From positions 16,084,071 through 16,148,070 of the forward strand of contig CM033118.1 in the NCBI GenBank assembly GCA_019321725.1: 64,000 nt of DNA. Direction: 5' to 3'. The notes under the pieces are model-generated. The model made no database searches, was not told the DNA's origin, and worked only from the letters and a program-made list of their open reading frames with translations. The position numbers and the translations under genes were made by a program. Of the stretch, positions 49,990 to 62,859 are shown one piece after another. This stretch comes from Paulownia fortunei (lineage: Eukaryota > Streptophyta > Magnoliopsida > Lamiales > Paulowniaceae). Within the stretch, counting starts at the first letter, position 1. The number at the start of each line of letters is the position of its first letter.

Positions 49990-52960
49990 AATCCAAAGCT
50001 ACATGGTTCATGCAAGAATGAAACACTGGATTGGAACATAAACTTGTAGGAACAACATTATCACAATAGATGACCAGTTGTTGGGGAAGATACATATTAA
50101 GTTCTGTCAAGAGAGAACAAATCCAACGAAGCTCAGTAGCAGCAGTAACAACCGAGCACTCAGCCTCAATGGATGATCGAGCTACTGTACGATGCTTCTT
50201 GGAGCTCTACAAAATAGGATTGCAACTAAGGTAAACAAGATATGCCTCCGTGGAAGTAAAATCCTCCTTATTACCAACCCAATCTGCATTAAAGCATGTA
50301 AAGAAATAAGGGAGTTCTGATAGAGTAGTATACCATGATCTAAGGTGCCATATAGATAACGTAACAAATGTTTGAAAATAATCCAATGATCAGTAGTAGG
50401 CCGATATATAAATTGAGAGAGCTTATTAACTATAAAGGCCATGTTCAGATGGGTGAGAGATAAGTATACTAGGCTAACAACAACAACTCGATACTCAGAT
50501 GGATTAGAAAGAGCACTCATTGAATGAAGTGAAAGAATAGGAGAAGTTACAATGGGAGTAACAACAAACTTGGAATCAAATATATGAGTGCGAGTAAGGA
50601 GTCCTTACTAATATAATGATGCTGAGATAAGAAGACCCCATGAGAATGGGGAGTAACCTTAACCCCAAGAAGATAATGTAATGGACCAAGATCTTTAAGA
50701 AAGAACTAGTTGCCCATAAGTGTGATAAAGTATTGAACAATGGTAGTACTATTGCCGATAATGATAATGTCATCAATAAAGACCAATATATAGAGTAAGT
50801 GACTTCCAATGTGGAGGATGGAGAGAGATATGTCAGCATGAGAATTAACACAATCAGAGTCGAGAAGAAACTGTTGCAGTTCATGATACCAAGCATGAGG
50901 GGCTTGTTTAAGCCTGTAAATAGCCTTGCTTATGGAGTTTGTAGACATGATGAGGATGATTCGGATCAACAAAGCCTTATGGTTGAACCATAAAGACATT
51001 CTAGGAAAGAGTACTTTAAAGAAAGATATTATTCATATCAAGTTGGCGAAGAGACTAGCCACGGCTAATAGCAAGGCTGAGAATAATGCAAATAGTGTTA
51101 AGTTTGACAACTGGACCGAATATGTCATTATAATCAATGCCAGGATGCTGATGAAATCCTTTGGCAACCAGGTGAGCATTATACATGTCAATAGAACCAT
51201 CAGGGAGATGTTTAGTGTAGAAATTCCACTTGCAACCAACTAGTATTAGTAGGGTGATGACCAACAAGTCCATAACTGGCATTTCGAACTTGAGCATCAT
51301 ACTCCTTAGACATGGCTTTATGCCACTTAGGATCTTTGATGGCTTGGGTCACATGAGGTTCGAGGGCACTAGGAGTTGGGAGTTGGGCTGTGAGGTTTAA
51401 TTTTTGGATGGACTTAAAAATATTATTGTTAGACTAGGTAATAATGGTACAATAAAGTGTAGTAGAGGAATTGGAGAAAGATATGGGTGTAGAGGTACTG
51501 GGTTAGTTAAGGCTTTGGCTGGGGTTTACAGATATTGCGGCGCCTGGAGAAGAGATAGTGTCACTGTGACTCGGGGAAGTTGGGGTTGCAATACGGGAGT
51601 TAGTGCCATGACTTGGGAAAAAAAAGAGTTACGATGACTTGTTGGAGAGTAGTAGGGGGCAAAGCAGATATGTTAGTATTAGATGGATGAATGATCGGCA
51701 AGGTCGACATATTGGAACACTAATGAGATGCGGCATCAATAGACGGACAGGAGGAGTTTGGACTAGAGAAAGTCGAAGGAAAAAATAAATTTAACAAATT
51801 TGACATTGCGAGACATGTAAATCTGAGATGAGGTAGGATCGAGGCAGAGATATGCACTTTGAGTGGGCTAGTACCCGATAAAGACACATGGAGCAGAGCG
51901 AAGGGCAAGTTTATGTGAAGAGTAAGGTCAGAGCCAATGATAATAGAGACATCCAAAGTTATGGAGCTTAGAGTATTTGGGAGACTCTCCAAAGAGCTTA
52001 GAGTAAGGTGATATAAAGTAAAGAGTAGGTGTGGAAAGGCGATTGATGAGATAGATGGCAGTAGAGAAGGCAAATGACCAGTGTGATAAGGGCATAGACA
52101 CTTGAGATAGAAGAGACATACTAGTTTCAACACTGTGTCGATGATGTTGTTTAGAGTACCCATTATGTTCAGGAGTATGTTAGGGGAGAAGTAAGATAAG
52201 AGATTCTAGTGGAAGTAAGAAAAAAAGTGTCTGATATTCCCTCTATTATTGGAGTAGAGAGTGATGATTTTGCATTTAAGAAATTTTTTGACGAGAGACT
52301 TAAAATGCAAAAACACATCAGCAACATGGGATTTGTGCTTCAGTAAAGTGATCCAAAAAAATAACATAATATTTGAAATCATCAACATAAGTGATAGGTG
52401 ACATCGAGACATCTAAGAAAATAATTTCAAGGAAAGAGGTAGAAGTAAGAGAATAAATGGAAAAAGGGTAACTTGTGCAGTGGAAGTCTAATGGACTTGA
52501 TAACTCTAGATAAAAGTTATGAATAATATATCTAAGAATAGATGACGATGGATGACAGAAGCAATGATGCCACTCGAATGAAGTGGTCTTGAGACTAGAA
52601 AAGGTAATGAGAGGGAGATTTGGCAAGAGATGCTGGCCATTCATACACGCCATCATTGGTTTCACCTTGTAAAAGAGTTTCCCCCGTGCGAAGATCCTTC
52701 ACAAGAAAGAAAGTGAGAAAGAATTCAATTGAGGTTTCATTTGTCTTACATAATTGGGATATAAAAATAAGTTTTAAAGTAAAGGTATCGGAGGATATGC
52801 AGAGAGAGTAGGAACTAATGTGAGTAATAGAAAGACCCGTGTCATCCTCAATCATAATATTGTTAGACCCATTATAAGGGATATGATGCGAGAGATAGCC
52901 AAGATTAGTGATAACATAGTAGGAGACACCACTGTGAAGGAGCCGACAAAGGGAGTCTAA
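49990..52960 (-). pseudogene. Decayed copia pol (protease to RNase H)
   Basis: From high to low coordinates: a protease relic near 52925; a pre-integrase segment with FISQLCKTNETSIEFF and KDLRTGETLLQG (52850-52660); integrase pieces including AIYLINRLSTPTL (about 52040); reverse transcriptase with [20 protein letters not shown] (about 51200), AIYRLKQAPHAWYHEL (about 50920) and VFIDDIIIIGN (about 50770); then YLSLTHLNMAFIVNKLSQF of the RNase H-proximal region (about 50450). Many stops and frameshifts are present. It is not functional. Confidence 0.85.
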
Positions 52961-53234
52961 AACAGGGGGAATGGTAAGTTAAGTTTGTGATTGGAAATAC
53001 GCCGATGGATGTGGCAATGGTGGTGGTTAGAGAGTGGGATGTAATTGGTGGAATACAGAACACTGTGGAACTGTGTGACCTTGGCATGACATCACCAACA
53101 AAGACCATGATAGGGCCGAGGATGGGTGCATTAATGGGACTTAGGGATATTAATATGATTGGCGTTGGTGGCCATAGTTAAAAGTCGGCAGCGGTGGCTA
53201 TGGTGGTGTGATAATGAGAAAGGGGAATTATTGT

Positions 53235-53451
53235 TCCCAAGAAAGATGTGATACAATGTAGTTTATATAGGTTACAATATGACTAAACTAAGTATAAAAA
53301 GTATATATAAATCTATATAAATAAATCAAGATCATCCTAACTATAGTATGGAAGTAATCAAAATTAAGACAAATAAATCAAGATCATTTTAAATATGGAA
53401 AGAAAATCAAATCATCCTTAATATGGGAAGAAAATTAAATTTCCTTATTAC
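53235..53451 (-). repeat. 5' LTR of the old copia element
   Basis: Direct repeat of the left LTR with scattered substitutions. No primer-binding site is seen beside it, suggesting that the adjacent leader was deleted. Confidence 0.7.
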
Positions 53452-54479
53452 TTAGCCATTTGAAGTCTTCATCTCAAGTATATTTTGTTCCCAAAAACTG
53501 AAGTTGCATGGTGACAATAAGTGCAGGTGGTGAGAGCATTGTTTAAGTACTAAGCAAAGGGTGGCAAGTATCCTTCTACGACTTGGCCTCAGCATTGTAG
53601 CACCTAACCAATTCTTTAAAGTGGACATGTAATTTGCATCACATGCGTAAAAAATTAGTGTTACTATTGAAAAACCATATATGTTTAGTGCATAAAGATC
53701 GAAAGGTTTCTCTTCAATCTAAATCACGATGAAGCACAAGAAATTTAGGAAAAATGTACGAAATATACATAAATTATCCAAGGATTATTTTAGTAAGGCT
53801 CAAAAGTGTTACCTAGGATATTCCTTAGCTAATTAATTCTTTATCAATTTGGTCCTTAGCTACATTAATTATTTTAGTAAAGATCGAAAGGAAAAATGTT
53901 ACCTAGGATCTTCCTTAGCTAATTAATTCTTTATCAAATTGGTCGTAGAGTTCCAAAAGTGTTTTGTAGAATGGTTTGATGTACTCTGAAGTCGATCAAT
54001 CTCACTAATATCCCATCTAAAAAATAAAAAATTCATTAAATTCTAACTCGGCAACAAATAAATAAGCTAGATTCTTATATTGGAAATAAAAACTTCTATT
54101 GACATATCAATTATTTTGCATTATTTTCTTTTTCTTTTTACCTCTATTGATTTTTTCAAAATATCTAGTTCTTCGATTCTACCATAAGCATCCTATGTGT
54201 CATCTACTGTAAATGTCATAACAAGTGTTTTAGTGAGCATGATACGAGCATGCTAATACTGAGGCTCGTGATATACTCACACGACCCAAAAAGAATAAAG
54301 AACTTCTATCATAAAGTCTAATTCTTTCGACCACCGAAAAATCATAAAGAAAAACACTTAAGAAAAATAAAAGTGATAAATTTACAAAAGAGAAAAAAAG
54401 TATATGTTTATTTACTGTATCTTTTTTGTATTTTAAATGTAGGTATCATTTGCCTTCTTTAACCATGTTACGTCAAGAC
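53452..54479. other. Spacer, no gene seen
   Basis: AT-rich. A short direct repeat containing GTTACCTAGGAT and CCTTAGCTAATTAATTC occurs at about 53810 and 53899. Nothing else is recognised. Confidence 0.5.
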
Positions 54480-54863
54480 AAAATGGTAATACCTAGCTCT
54501 CAGTGTAGTGAGGTTAGATAGTGTTTTCTCCTTAGGAAAAAATCCCCTAAGTGCCTCCCTCTTTTGTTTGAGAGTTATCACTGATTTTTCTTCAGTTTTC
54601 TGTGATCTGTTACTGATTTGTGCTGATTTTCAGAGGTTTTCATCTGCTTGAGTGATCTTATCCAAACCATTACAGATTTAGGTGCTGGAATCAAGCTGGG
54701 AAAACCTCTGGGGTTCTGGTTCGTGTGAACAGTGATTCTGGATTCTGTCTTTCCATTTCTGCAACCTCTGTTCTGATTTTGAGTGTTTTCTGGTTTTTTT
54801 CTTGTTCGGCGGGACTGTAATATTCTTTGTGTCCTTGCTGCCGTGCAACCTTCATCTTTTACC

Positions 54864-56242
54864 ATGGGTAAAAAGAAGAAAGTTCAGCTTAAAACCATGG
54901 CTGTTACTGTTCCAGTTGAATCTGCAGCTGGAATTGAGGTTCCTCTTAAATCCACCATACTGCCAGTAAACTTATCATGTCGGGGCTCAGCACTTCATCC
55001 AGTGTTTTCCGTACTTTGGGGGACGTGGACTCGGACACTGAGTCACTGCAGGCCAGTTCAGATGGAAATGGTGGAAAGATCCCAGGGACTGCAGATGAGG
55101 TGTTTGAAGAAATGCCTCAAAAGGGTGTAGACCAAGTGTTTGAGAAAATGTCAACAAGACTTGAAACTTCTAAAGCCCCATGGCTGGACTTGTTTAAGGA
55201 TAACAGGAAGATTAATCAAGGCATCAAACTGAATTCAGTCGAGCCAACAGGGGAAGATGAAGTCATCATTGTGGACCAAGATCTTGATAAAGTAGAGAAA
55301 GCTTGGGGCTTTTGCCTTGTGGGCTACTTTGTCGCTAAGTTTCCGGGTAAGTCTGCCCTTCTCCAACTTTGTGATTCGTGGAACGTCAAGTATAAATACT
55401 TCGCCCATTCAAGTGGTTGGCTTGTATTTAAATTTGACAACGAAGCGGATAGGGACAAGGTGCTCAAAGGGGGGCCGTATTTCGTGTTTGACAGACCTTT
55501 GCTCTTAAAAATTATGCCATCTTGCTTCGAGTTTGATGACGATGAGATCCGTACAGTGCCTGTTTGGATTAATCTGCCAGGCCTGCCCCTTGAATGCTGG
55601 AACACAACTGCACTTAGTAAGATCACTTCGAAGGTGGGAAAGCCATTAATGACTGATAAGCTAACCCACACGAAGGAAAGATTATCTTACGCCCGTGTTC
55701 TTGTGGAGGTGGACGTTGCAAAAGAGTTGATTCGCAGTATTAAAATTAAGCTCCCGAATGGTAAAATCAGGGAACAGCAGGTTCAATTTGAATTTGAACT
55801 TAAATTCTGTGAGAAATGCAAAATGTTGGGACATTCAACCGAGGCCTGTTCTATTCCGAAACCAACTAAAGGAACCATGCAATAGGTAAAATCTAATCTT
55901 AAGAAAACAGGGACAGTAAGGGACAAACCATCTGCTGGAACTGCTGGACACGATCCTATTTACCAAGAAAAGGAGAAAATCTCCTAACAAGAGGATCACA
56001 GTCTGGTGGCTGGCCAAAGAACAGAGGTTCAACCACCTGTTGAGGAGCCTTTTACCATTGTTTCATCCAAAAAGAAAGGTATGAAGGAACCAAATATCCC
56101 CCAGCTGTATGTGGACAGTGAGCATTTGGACAAGCAATCTGTGGAGGATAAGATAAAGATTACCAAAGAAAAATCGATACTCCAACCAATTTCTTCGAAA
56201 GCAAGGGATAAGAAGAAGGGTCAGGCCCTTCAAATATCTTAA
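54864..56242 (+). pseudogene. LINE ORF1 (DUF4283 and CCHC zinc knuckle), disrupted
   Basis: The start lies in a good context (ACCATGGG). A frameshift near 54970 joins the N-terminus to the longest frame (54977-55885). A DUF4283-like domain spans WGFCLVGYFVAKFPGKSAL to PVWINLPGLPLECW. Near 55810-55850 is the zinc knuckle CEKCKMLGHSTEAC. In-frame stops at 55883-55885 (TAG) and near 55985 precede a basic tail that ends at TAA 56240-56242. ORF1 proteins bind the element RNA and are needed for retrotransposition. Confidence 0.85.
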
Positions 56243-59200
56243 TGAAGGTTGCATACTGGAACATTAGGGGCTTAAACATGCCCCTAAAGCAGAATGGTGT
56301 GAGAGCCCTCATTAAACAAGAAAATTTAGATGTTATTGGTATTTTGGAAACCAAACTGAACCAACTGAAATTTCAGCAGTGTTTTGAGGAATAAATTTTC
56401 GGGATGGAATGGGATTAATAATTTCCAAGCACATAGGGGTGGTATAATTCTGGTGCTTTGGAATCCGGCCAAGGTTTCGCTCATGCTGGATGAAATTTCC
56501 TCTCAAGCCATCCACTGCTCAATTTCCTGCAAGGTCAGTATGCATTCTTTTAAAATCTCTTTTGTTTATGGCTTTTATTCCATCGTAACCAGGAGACCAT
56601 TATGGGACAACATATCGAAATTTGGCTTGCACATGACACAACCTTGGTTGATTTTGGGAGACTTTAATAACATTATGAAAGTCGATAAGAAGTGTAACGG
56701 TGCCGACGTCATGACTTATGAAATAAAAGACTTTGTTGATTGTTGTCTCACATTGGGCTTATCGGACTTGCAAGCAATGGGTTGTTTCTACATGTGGAAC
56801 AACAACACGGTATGGTGCAAATTGGACAGAGCCTTGGTAACCAACCCTTGGATGCTTACGGGGTATCATGAGCTTGCAAATTTTTTACCTCCCGGATGCT
56901 TGTCGGACCACTCGCCTTGCATTGTATCAACATTTCAACATGAATGAGTCGGCCGGTCCCCGTTCAGATTTTTCAACATGTGGACCGACCATGGTGAATT
57001 CCAAACAACAGTGCAGTCTGTTTGGAACAAAAAGATCAGAGGGACGGAACAATTTATTTTGTGCAAGAAACTGAAGGCGTTGAAATGCCCTCTTAAACAG
57101 TTAAATCTGAAACATTTTGCCCACATTTCGGTTCGTGCTTCTAAGGCTGATCAGGATCTCAAAGAGGCACAAATGCAGCTTCATGACCTGCCTGGAAATG
57201 TTCTCCTTCAGACCACTATTTCTGTTTTGAGGAAAAGAGCGCTGATCTTGGGTGAAGCCGAAAGAATTGCTTCCAACAACAGGCCAAATGCTCTTACCTA
57301 AAGAATAGCGACAGGTGCACGAAGTTTTTTCACGATCTTGTGAAAAATAATGTCAAACGGAATCATATCTCAATGATCCTTAAAGATGATAACACTTTGA
57401 CTTCCTCACAACAAGAAGTTGCTACCGAGTTTTTGGAATTCTTTGGAAAACTTTTAGGTACAAGGGAGGAATGTGACCGTATTGACACAAACGTCCTCTT
57501 ATCGGGGCTGCGCATTACAGACCAGTAGGCTGACGGTCTTTGTTCTGAAATCACAAATTGTGAAATCAAGAAGGCTCTTTTCGATATTGGGGAGGACAAG
57601 TCCCCGGGACCGGATGGATACACGTCATGCTTCTTTAAGAAATCCTGGGGCATTGTTGGGGACCAATTTTGCGGGGCTGTCAAGGAATTCTTTTCATCGG
57701 CAGCGTTATTGAAGCAAGTGAATCATACAGTTATTGCATTGGTGCCTAAATCCAATTAATCACAACGTGTTGAGGATTTTAGGCCTATTGCGTTTTGCAA
57801 TGTGTTCTATAAAGTCATATCTAAGATCATTGCTAGCAGATTGGCAAATATTTTGGACTCCATTGTGGATCGAGCACAATCTGCCTTTGTTCGGGGAAGG
57901 AACATCACAGATAATATCCAGCTTTCTCAAGAACTTCTTAGGCAGTATTGTAGGAAAAGAGTCTCGCCTAGATGCATGATCAAAGTGGACATCAGAAAGG
58001 CTTATGACTCAGTACATTGGGAGTTCCTTCAAGCTGTTCTTAGGGGCTTTGGCTTTCCGAGTAGATTTACCGAATGGATTATGGAATGTGTTTCAACTCC
58101 ATCTTACTCGATTGCACTAAATGGAAGCATTTTTAGATTCTTCAAAGGCAAAAAGGGCCTGCGCCAGGGAGATCCGATGTCTCCATTCTTATTTATGATT
58201 TGCTTGGAATACTTTTCAAGACTTGTAAGATTGGCAACTGAAAATTCCGACTTTAACTACCACCAAAATGTGGTAAGATGAAAATCACTCACTTGGCCTT
58301 TGCGGATGACCTTATATTGATGGCCAGGGGTGATATGTTATCTGTTCAAATCCTTATGGAATACTTTCGGGACTTCGGGAACAAGTCTGGACTGGGGATC
58401 AACGTATTGAAATCAAGCCTTTACACGACAGGAATTGTTGGGCGGGACATGGAAGATAATCAAGAACTGACTTGTATCCCTAGAGGATCAATGCCCTTCT
58501 GGTACTTGGGTATTCCCCTAGCTGTAGAGAAATTGAAGGTAATGCATTATGCACCGTTTATCGATAAAATTGCCTCATTTATCAATGTATGGACGAGTTC
58601 TTCTTTGTCCTATGCGGGACATGCTGAACTTATTCGCTCAGTTTTGCAAGGCGTGGAGTGTTTTTAGTTGTCAATTTTCCCAATACCAGCCACCGTTATT
58701 AGCAGAATCACTAGAATGTGCCGGGTGTTCCTGTGGGGTTCCAGAAAAGCACCTGTGGCTTGGAAAGAAATCAGTTTGCCTAAGAATGAAGGCGGACTTG
58801 GGTTTCGGGACTTAAATTGTTGGAACTTAGCATTATGGACCAAGTTGCTATGGAACATACACGCTAAGAAGGACACATTATGGGTTCGTTGGATCAACAG
58901 CTTCTATTTGAATGATGTGTCCATTTGGGACTGGAACGTACGCAAAAGGGACTCTTCTTTGTTCAAGAAGATTGCAGACATCAGAAATCTTCTGATTGAA
59001 GCCAAAGGTACGAGACAGCAGGCTGCCCAGCTGCTTTCAGAATGGTTCGACGGGTCAAATTTTGTGACAGCTCGGGCTTACGAGTTCTTCCGGGTTAAAG
59101 AGATGACGAAGCTGTGGGCAAAGGATATTTGGAGGCCATATATTACTCCAAAGCACTCCTTCATCTTATGGCTTTGTGCTAAAGGTTGGCTCCTTACCAA

Positions 59201-59612
59201 AGACTGTATCAAGCACATTGAAATTGACGGGACATGCAATTTGTGTGATACTAAATTGGAAAATACAAGGCATCTATTCTTTAACTGCAGCATCAGTACT
59301 ACAATCTGGAAGCATATTAGGGACTGGGTAGGCATCAAGAGAGAAATGTCCAATATTAATAGTGCCTTAAAATGGATCAAAAAGGAGGCCAGTGGGACAT
59401 TGTGGCAAAACAAAGCAAAGAAGATTGCTTTGGCTTGCACGGTTTATCATATTTGGACTGTTCGCAACGGGAAAATTTTTGAAGGTATACCTCCCATTAT
59501 ACCTTCTATTGTGCACAAGATCAAAACATATGTTTACAAGTCGTTATTCACCTTGTATCCACATGTTTTGGCTCGCTATGAGTTCGCTGATTCTGTCGGT
59601 AACGGAGCGTGA
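56242..59612 (+). pseudogene. LINE ORF2 (endonuclease, reverse transcriptase, zf-RVT), disrupted
   Basis: The ATG at 56242 overlaps the ORF1 stop by one base. The APE-type endonuclease begins MKVAYWNIRGLNMP and contains GILETKL, GDFNNI and SDHSPC (56242-56930). Reverse transcriptase motifs are KVDIRKAYDSVHWEF (about 57984), GLRQGDPMSPFLF (about 58158) and FADDLIL (about 58298). A C-terminal zf-RVT domain has CNLCDTKLENTRHLFFNC (about 59236-59290). There are frameshifts near 56390 and 58265 and in-frame stops near 56945, 57299, 57526, 57757 and 58665. The last 314 codons (58668-59612) remain open. Confidence 0.9.
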
Positions 59613-60099
59613 GATCTATTTGATCACTCTTTTGGTATTTTGCTATGTACATTGAGTGCCAAATGTTTGGGCACATAGCATAGGTCATCGTTTTCAGTTT
59701 CTGTTTACTAGCCTTGCTTAGGCTCTGTATGTACTTCGACTTGTAAGACCTGGGTATGCCCAATGTATTTTGTATAATCTTTTGATCAATGCATATTTAC
59801 ATTTATAAAAAAAAAATGGTAATACCTGCACACTCATACACTATCTTTCCCTTTTGAACATAGGTGAATAAATTCAATTAATTGTTTGAATTTTTTTTTT
59901 GAATTTTATATAAGTGATGATAAATAAACTAATTATATTCATGTGATAAAAAATTGCAAGATGAAGTGTTGCCTCCTCATAATGTCGCATTTCATACGTG
60001 TATGTGTGAGGTCTAAGAAAAGCCAACCTTCTTTATACTAGTAGTTTTTACCAATTGAAGGAAAGCAATAATTGTTGTTTCGCTATAATCGCAAGGGCA

Positions 60100-62190
60100 T
60101 ATGTAGTGAAAAATTAAATTTTTTATCAAACATAAATTTAACCACTCGATTCGAAAGTGATTTTAACGATCGTGCTTATTCAAGTGAATATATAAATAAA
60201 TATTAAATCCGTATTATACCTTTCGTGTACTCCAATTGTAGTAGGGAATAAAACAATCAATTGTTTATTCTGGACTTTCAGAACTCGCGGAGATCCAAAT
60301 ATCTCCCCTCTATCAGATTCATAATATGGAAGAGTAACACCAATCAAAAGGATTCGCTAATATCCTTTTAATTGTTTACTAATTTAGAACCAGAATAAAT
60401 TTTTAAGAACAATAAAAATTAATTCTTTAAGTTCTTGAAACTATAATATGAAAAAAATAACAAGAAACTGATTTTCTTTAAAGAAAAAGAAAATTAAGAC
60501 AACAAAAATGCTTTTCTTTATCTTTCTTTTCTTTTTCCTTTTTTTTTTGGAGAGAAAAATAGAAGATTTTAAACAAAATAATTTTTGCTTAAAATTTATG
60601 AATTATTGATGTAATTTTCGGCCCTAATTATTTATAGGGGCTAAATCTTCTACTTCTCCAACTTTTAGAGAATTTGTCAATTTTGAACTATTTCAAAGTC
60701 TTTTCTTGGAAAGATTCTAAATTTTCCAACAACTCTTCTATTTTTCTCTCTCCTATGTATATTGACTTATTTGAGACTACATTAATCATCAAAATTATCT
60801 ACATACATTCTTGATATTAATTTGAACTCTTAAAATAATATCAAGATAAATATATATCAAATATATATACTTAAATTATATTTATATATAAATAATTATA
60901 GTGGCCGATTTTATCTCATAAAATCGGTCACTTTATTTATTTATCTATAAATATATTAATTAAATAAATTATATTTATTTAATTTATTCTTTTCGTATTT
61001 TAGTGGGTTTTTTAAGCGATCCACATTAATTTTTGGGATTGAACGCAAAAATTTATAAATCAATCCAATTGATTTAATCCCAATTTAATCAATCCAATTA
61101 ATTAATTTAATTTACTCCAATTGGACTTTCTAATCAAATTAGGTCCAATTAAATAATCTAATTACTTAATTGAATAATTTAATTTAACCATCAAATTAAA
61201 TAGAATTCTTAATTAATTAATTAATCAATATTAATTAATTAATTTTCAACTATTGAATAAATTCTAAAATTAGAAATATTACTTTTCATGAAGATGTGTG
61301 ACCTTTTAGGTTTACTACTTATAAGAAGGTTTGCAATATTTTGCAACTTATGAATAACAATTATTCCAATTAATTAATTTAATTAATTAATTCACTTGAA
61401 ATTAACTCTTTAATTCTAAGAATCTCACTATCCATAAAAATACCTAGCAAGTAATCATGGCAAATTAGTCTTATGTGAAATAACGAGTAAACTTATTTCA
61501 GTTGCGAGTACCATACACGTACGGTCCTTTCGACAGTGAATCTCCTAATTGAATTTAGGGTATGGATTATTAGTTGAAATTCTAAATGATTCAATGATTA
61601 TGATCCCATTTCAATTTCTAATGATTCCTGATGAATCGCAATTCATCCTACCTTGACCAATGTCTTTAAATCACGAATTATGAAAATACAGGAGTTTCCC
61701 TTGTTTAAAAAGACAAGTGTTGAATTCTATGTTGGCCACTGACAAACCTCCATGCATACCAGTGCAACACCCAACATACCCCATTTGTGATTGATGTCAA
61801 ACAATCAGAAGATATATCAAAGTATTGTAGGATGCACATAAGATTACCACCGTACTTCAAGTCCGAGGACTAGCCGTGTACTATCGCAACATAAAAACTC
61901 TTATTTTGACAGACGAAACCTTCAACTAAGAATTTTTTGCGGGCCATATTCGGTGTACTTGTTCTCTAACAAACACCAACATACATGCACTTACATCTTT
62001 ATGCTAATGCCAATGGAATGCGACATTCTCATCTCACGAGCATACATCATATGTTAGAGTCTTACTGAGATATTTGATGTCTCATCTAAAAAAAAATTCG
62101 ACTCGAAATTTATTTAAAACCAAAGCCTTAGAGGCATGTTCCATGATCGCCATCATATGCGCGACCATGTCCCGTAACTAAATTTTGTTT
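60100..62190. mobile_element. Possible solo LTR or other repeat remnant
   Basis: Non-coding. The segment 61480-62060 is less AT-rich and has the look of a plant LTR transcript region (ACCGTACTTCAAGTCCGAGG, CTCTAACAAACACCAAC). No internal retroelement genes, clear TG/CA ends or target duplication were found. This is a guess from style only. Confidence 0.25.
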
Positions 62191-62401
62191 AAGGACTTTA
62201 TTTAATGTGCAGAAATAAAAGATGCATGACATAAGATAAAAAAAATACATTTTTATTAATATCATTTTCAATAAAATTATCTTTACAATAAAAGAAAAAA
62301 AGTATAATACATTCAATCCAATTGGGGCATTGGACATGCTGCTCTAACAATAATTTCATTAACAAATGAATAATAATGCTCATGCTAAAGAGAGATCACA
62401 G

Positions 62402-62850
62402 ATGGCTTATGCTGATGTAATTTCTCTTAAGCAGCCAATTGAGCACCTTTAAAATTCTTGTCAAATTTCGATTGTGCCCTCATTTCCAGAAATCACAGAA
62501 TTTGCATACGATGATGTTACGTCCTTACAAGAAGTTGTTTGAAGATTGGATAGCAGCAGCAAGAGGGTGAACTCTTTGAATGGCAAATCAGAGAGGCAGT
62601 ACGTAAATTAGAAGATGTACTTGAATCCCATGTATCAAATCAGTTTCTTACACAATCTGAAAGCATTGGAGATACGGATTAGCTGAATATTTGTACAAAA
62701 ATTTGAAGGGTAGGAATCTGTGCGAATAAGTTTTTCCATGCCTTAAATAGTTGTGCCGATGGTTTAGCAGAAATAGCATTTTTTTCGGCATCAAAGATGT
62801 GTGGTCGACCACATCAATATCCAGTACCAATATGTTTCGGTTTGAGGTTA
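62402..62850 (+). pseudogene. NLR fragment, late-blight R1-like (CC and NB-ARC pieces)
   Basis: It opens with ATG and MAYADVISLKQPIEHL, like the Rx-type coiled-coil N-terminus of R1-like resistance proteins, then a stop at 62450-62452. The frame continues with EITEFAYDDVTSLQEVV, a stop, and RLDSSSKRVNSL. A frameshift then moves to IREAVRKLEDVLESHVSNQF (about 62588-62650). Further pieces EYLYKNLKGRN (about 62683) and IKDVWSTT (about 62790) resemble the region around kinase-2 of NB-ARC, so the P-loop part is deleted. NLR proteins are intracellular immune receptors; this relic cannot encode one. Confidence 0.7.
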
Positions 62851-62859
62851 AAGTTCTTT

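Larger units (their letters stand above)
49600..53451 (-). mobile_element. Old Ty1-copia retrotransposon, degenerate
   Basis: LTR-like direct repeats flank it, left about 49600-49823 and right about 53235-53451. On the minus strand the left LTR starts TGATAAGAAAAC just after a polypurine tract GCGGGGGCA. Between them, on the minus strand, are copia pol fragments in the expected order. Gag and the primer site appear lost. The LTRs differ by many substitutions and indels, so it is much older than the element at 20550. Confidence 0.85.
54495..59812 (+). mobile_element. L1-type LINE, near full length, with 15-bp target-site duplication
   Basis: 5,318 bp ending in a short A tail. It is flanked by identical copies of AAAATGGTAATACCT (54480-54494 and 59813-59827), proof of target-primed insertion. 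It carries a 5' leader of about 370 nt, ORF1 and ORF2 in the plant L1 arrangement, and a 200-nt 3' region. The presence of a leader suggests it is not 5'-truncated. Both ORFs have stops and frameshifts, so it is inactive. Confidence 0.95.

Noticed and set aside
51404..51637. Plus-strand frame of 77 codons inside the old copia element
   Set aside because: It is antisense to the decayed integrase and reverse transcriptase region and has no independent support.
55324..55671. Minus-strand frame within LINE ORF1
   Set aside because: It mirrors the well-supported DUF4283-like coding region on the plus strand.
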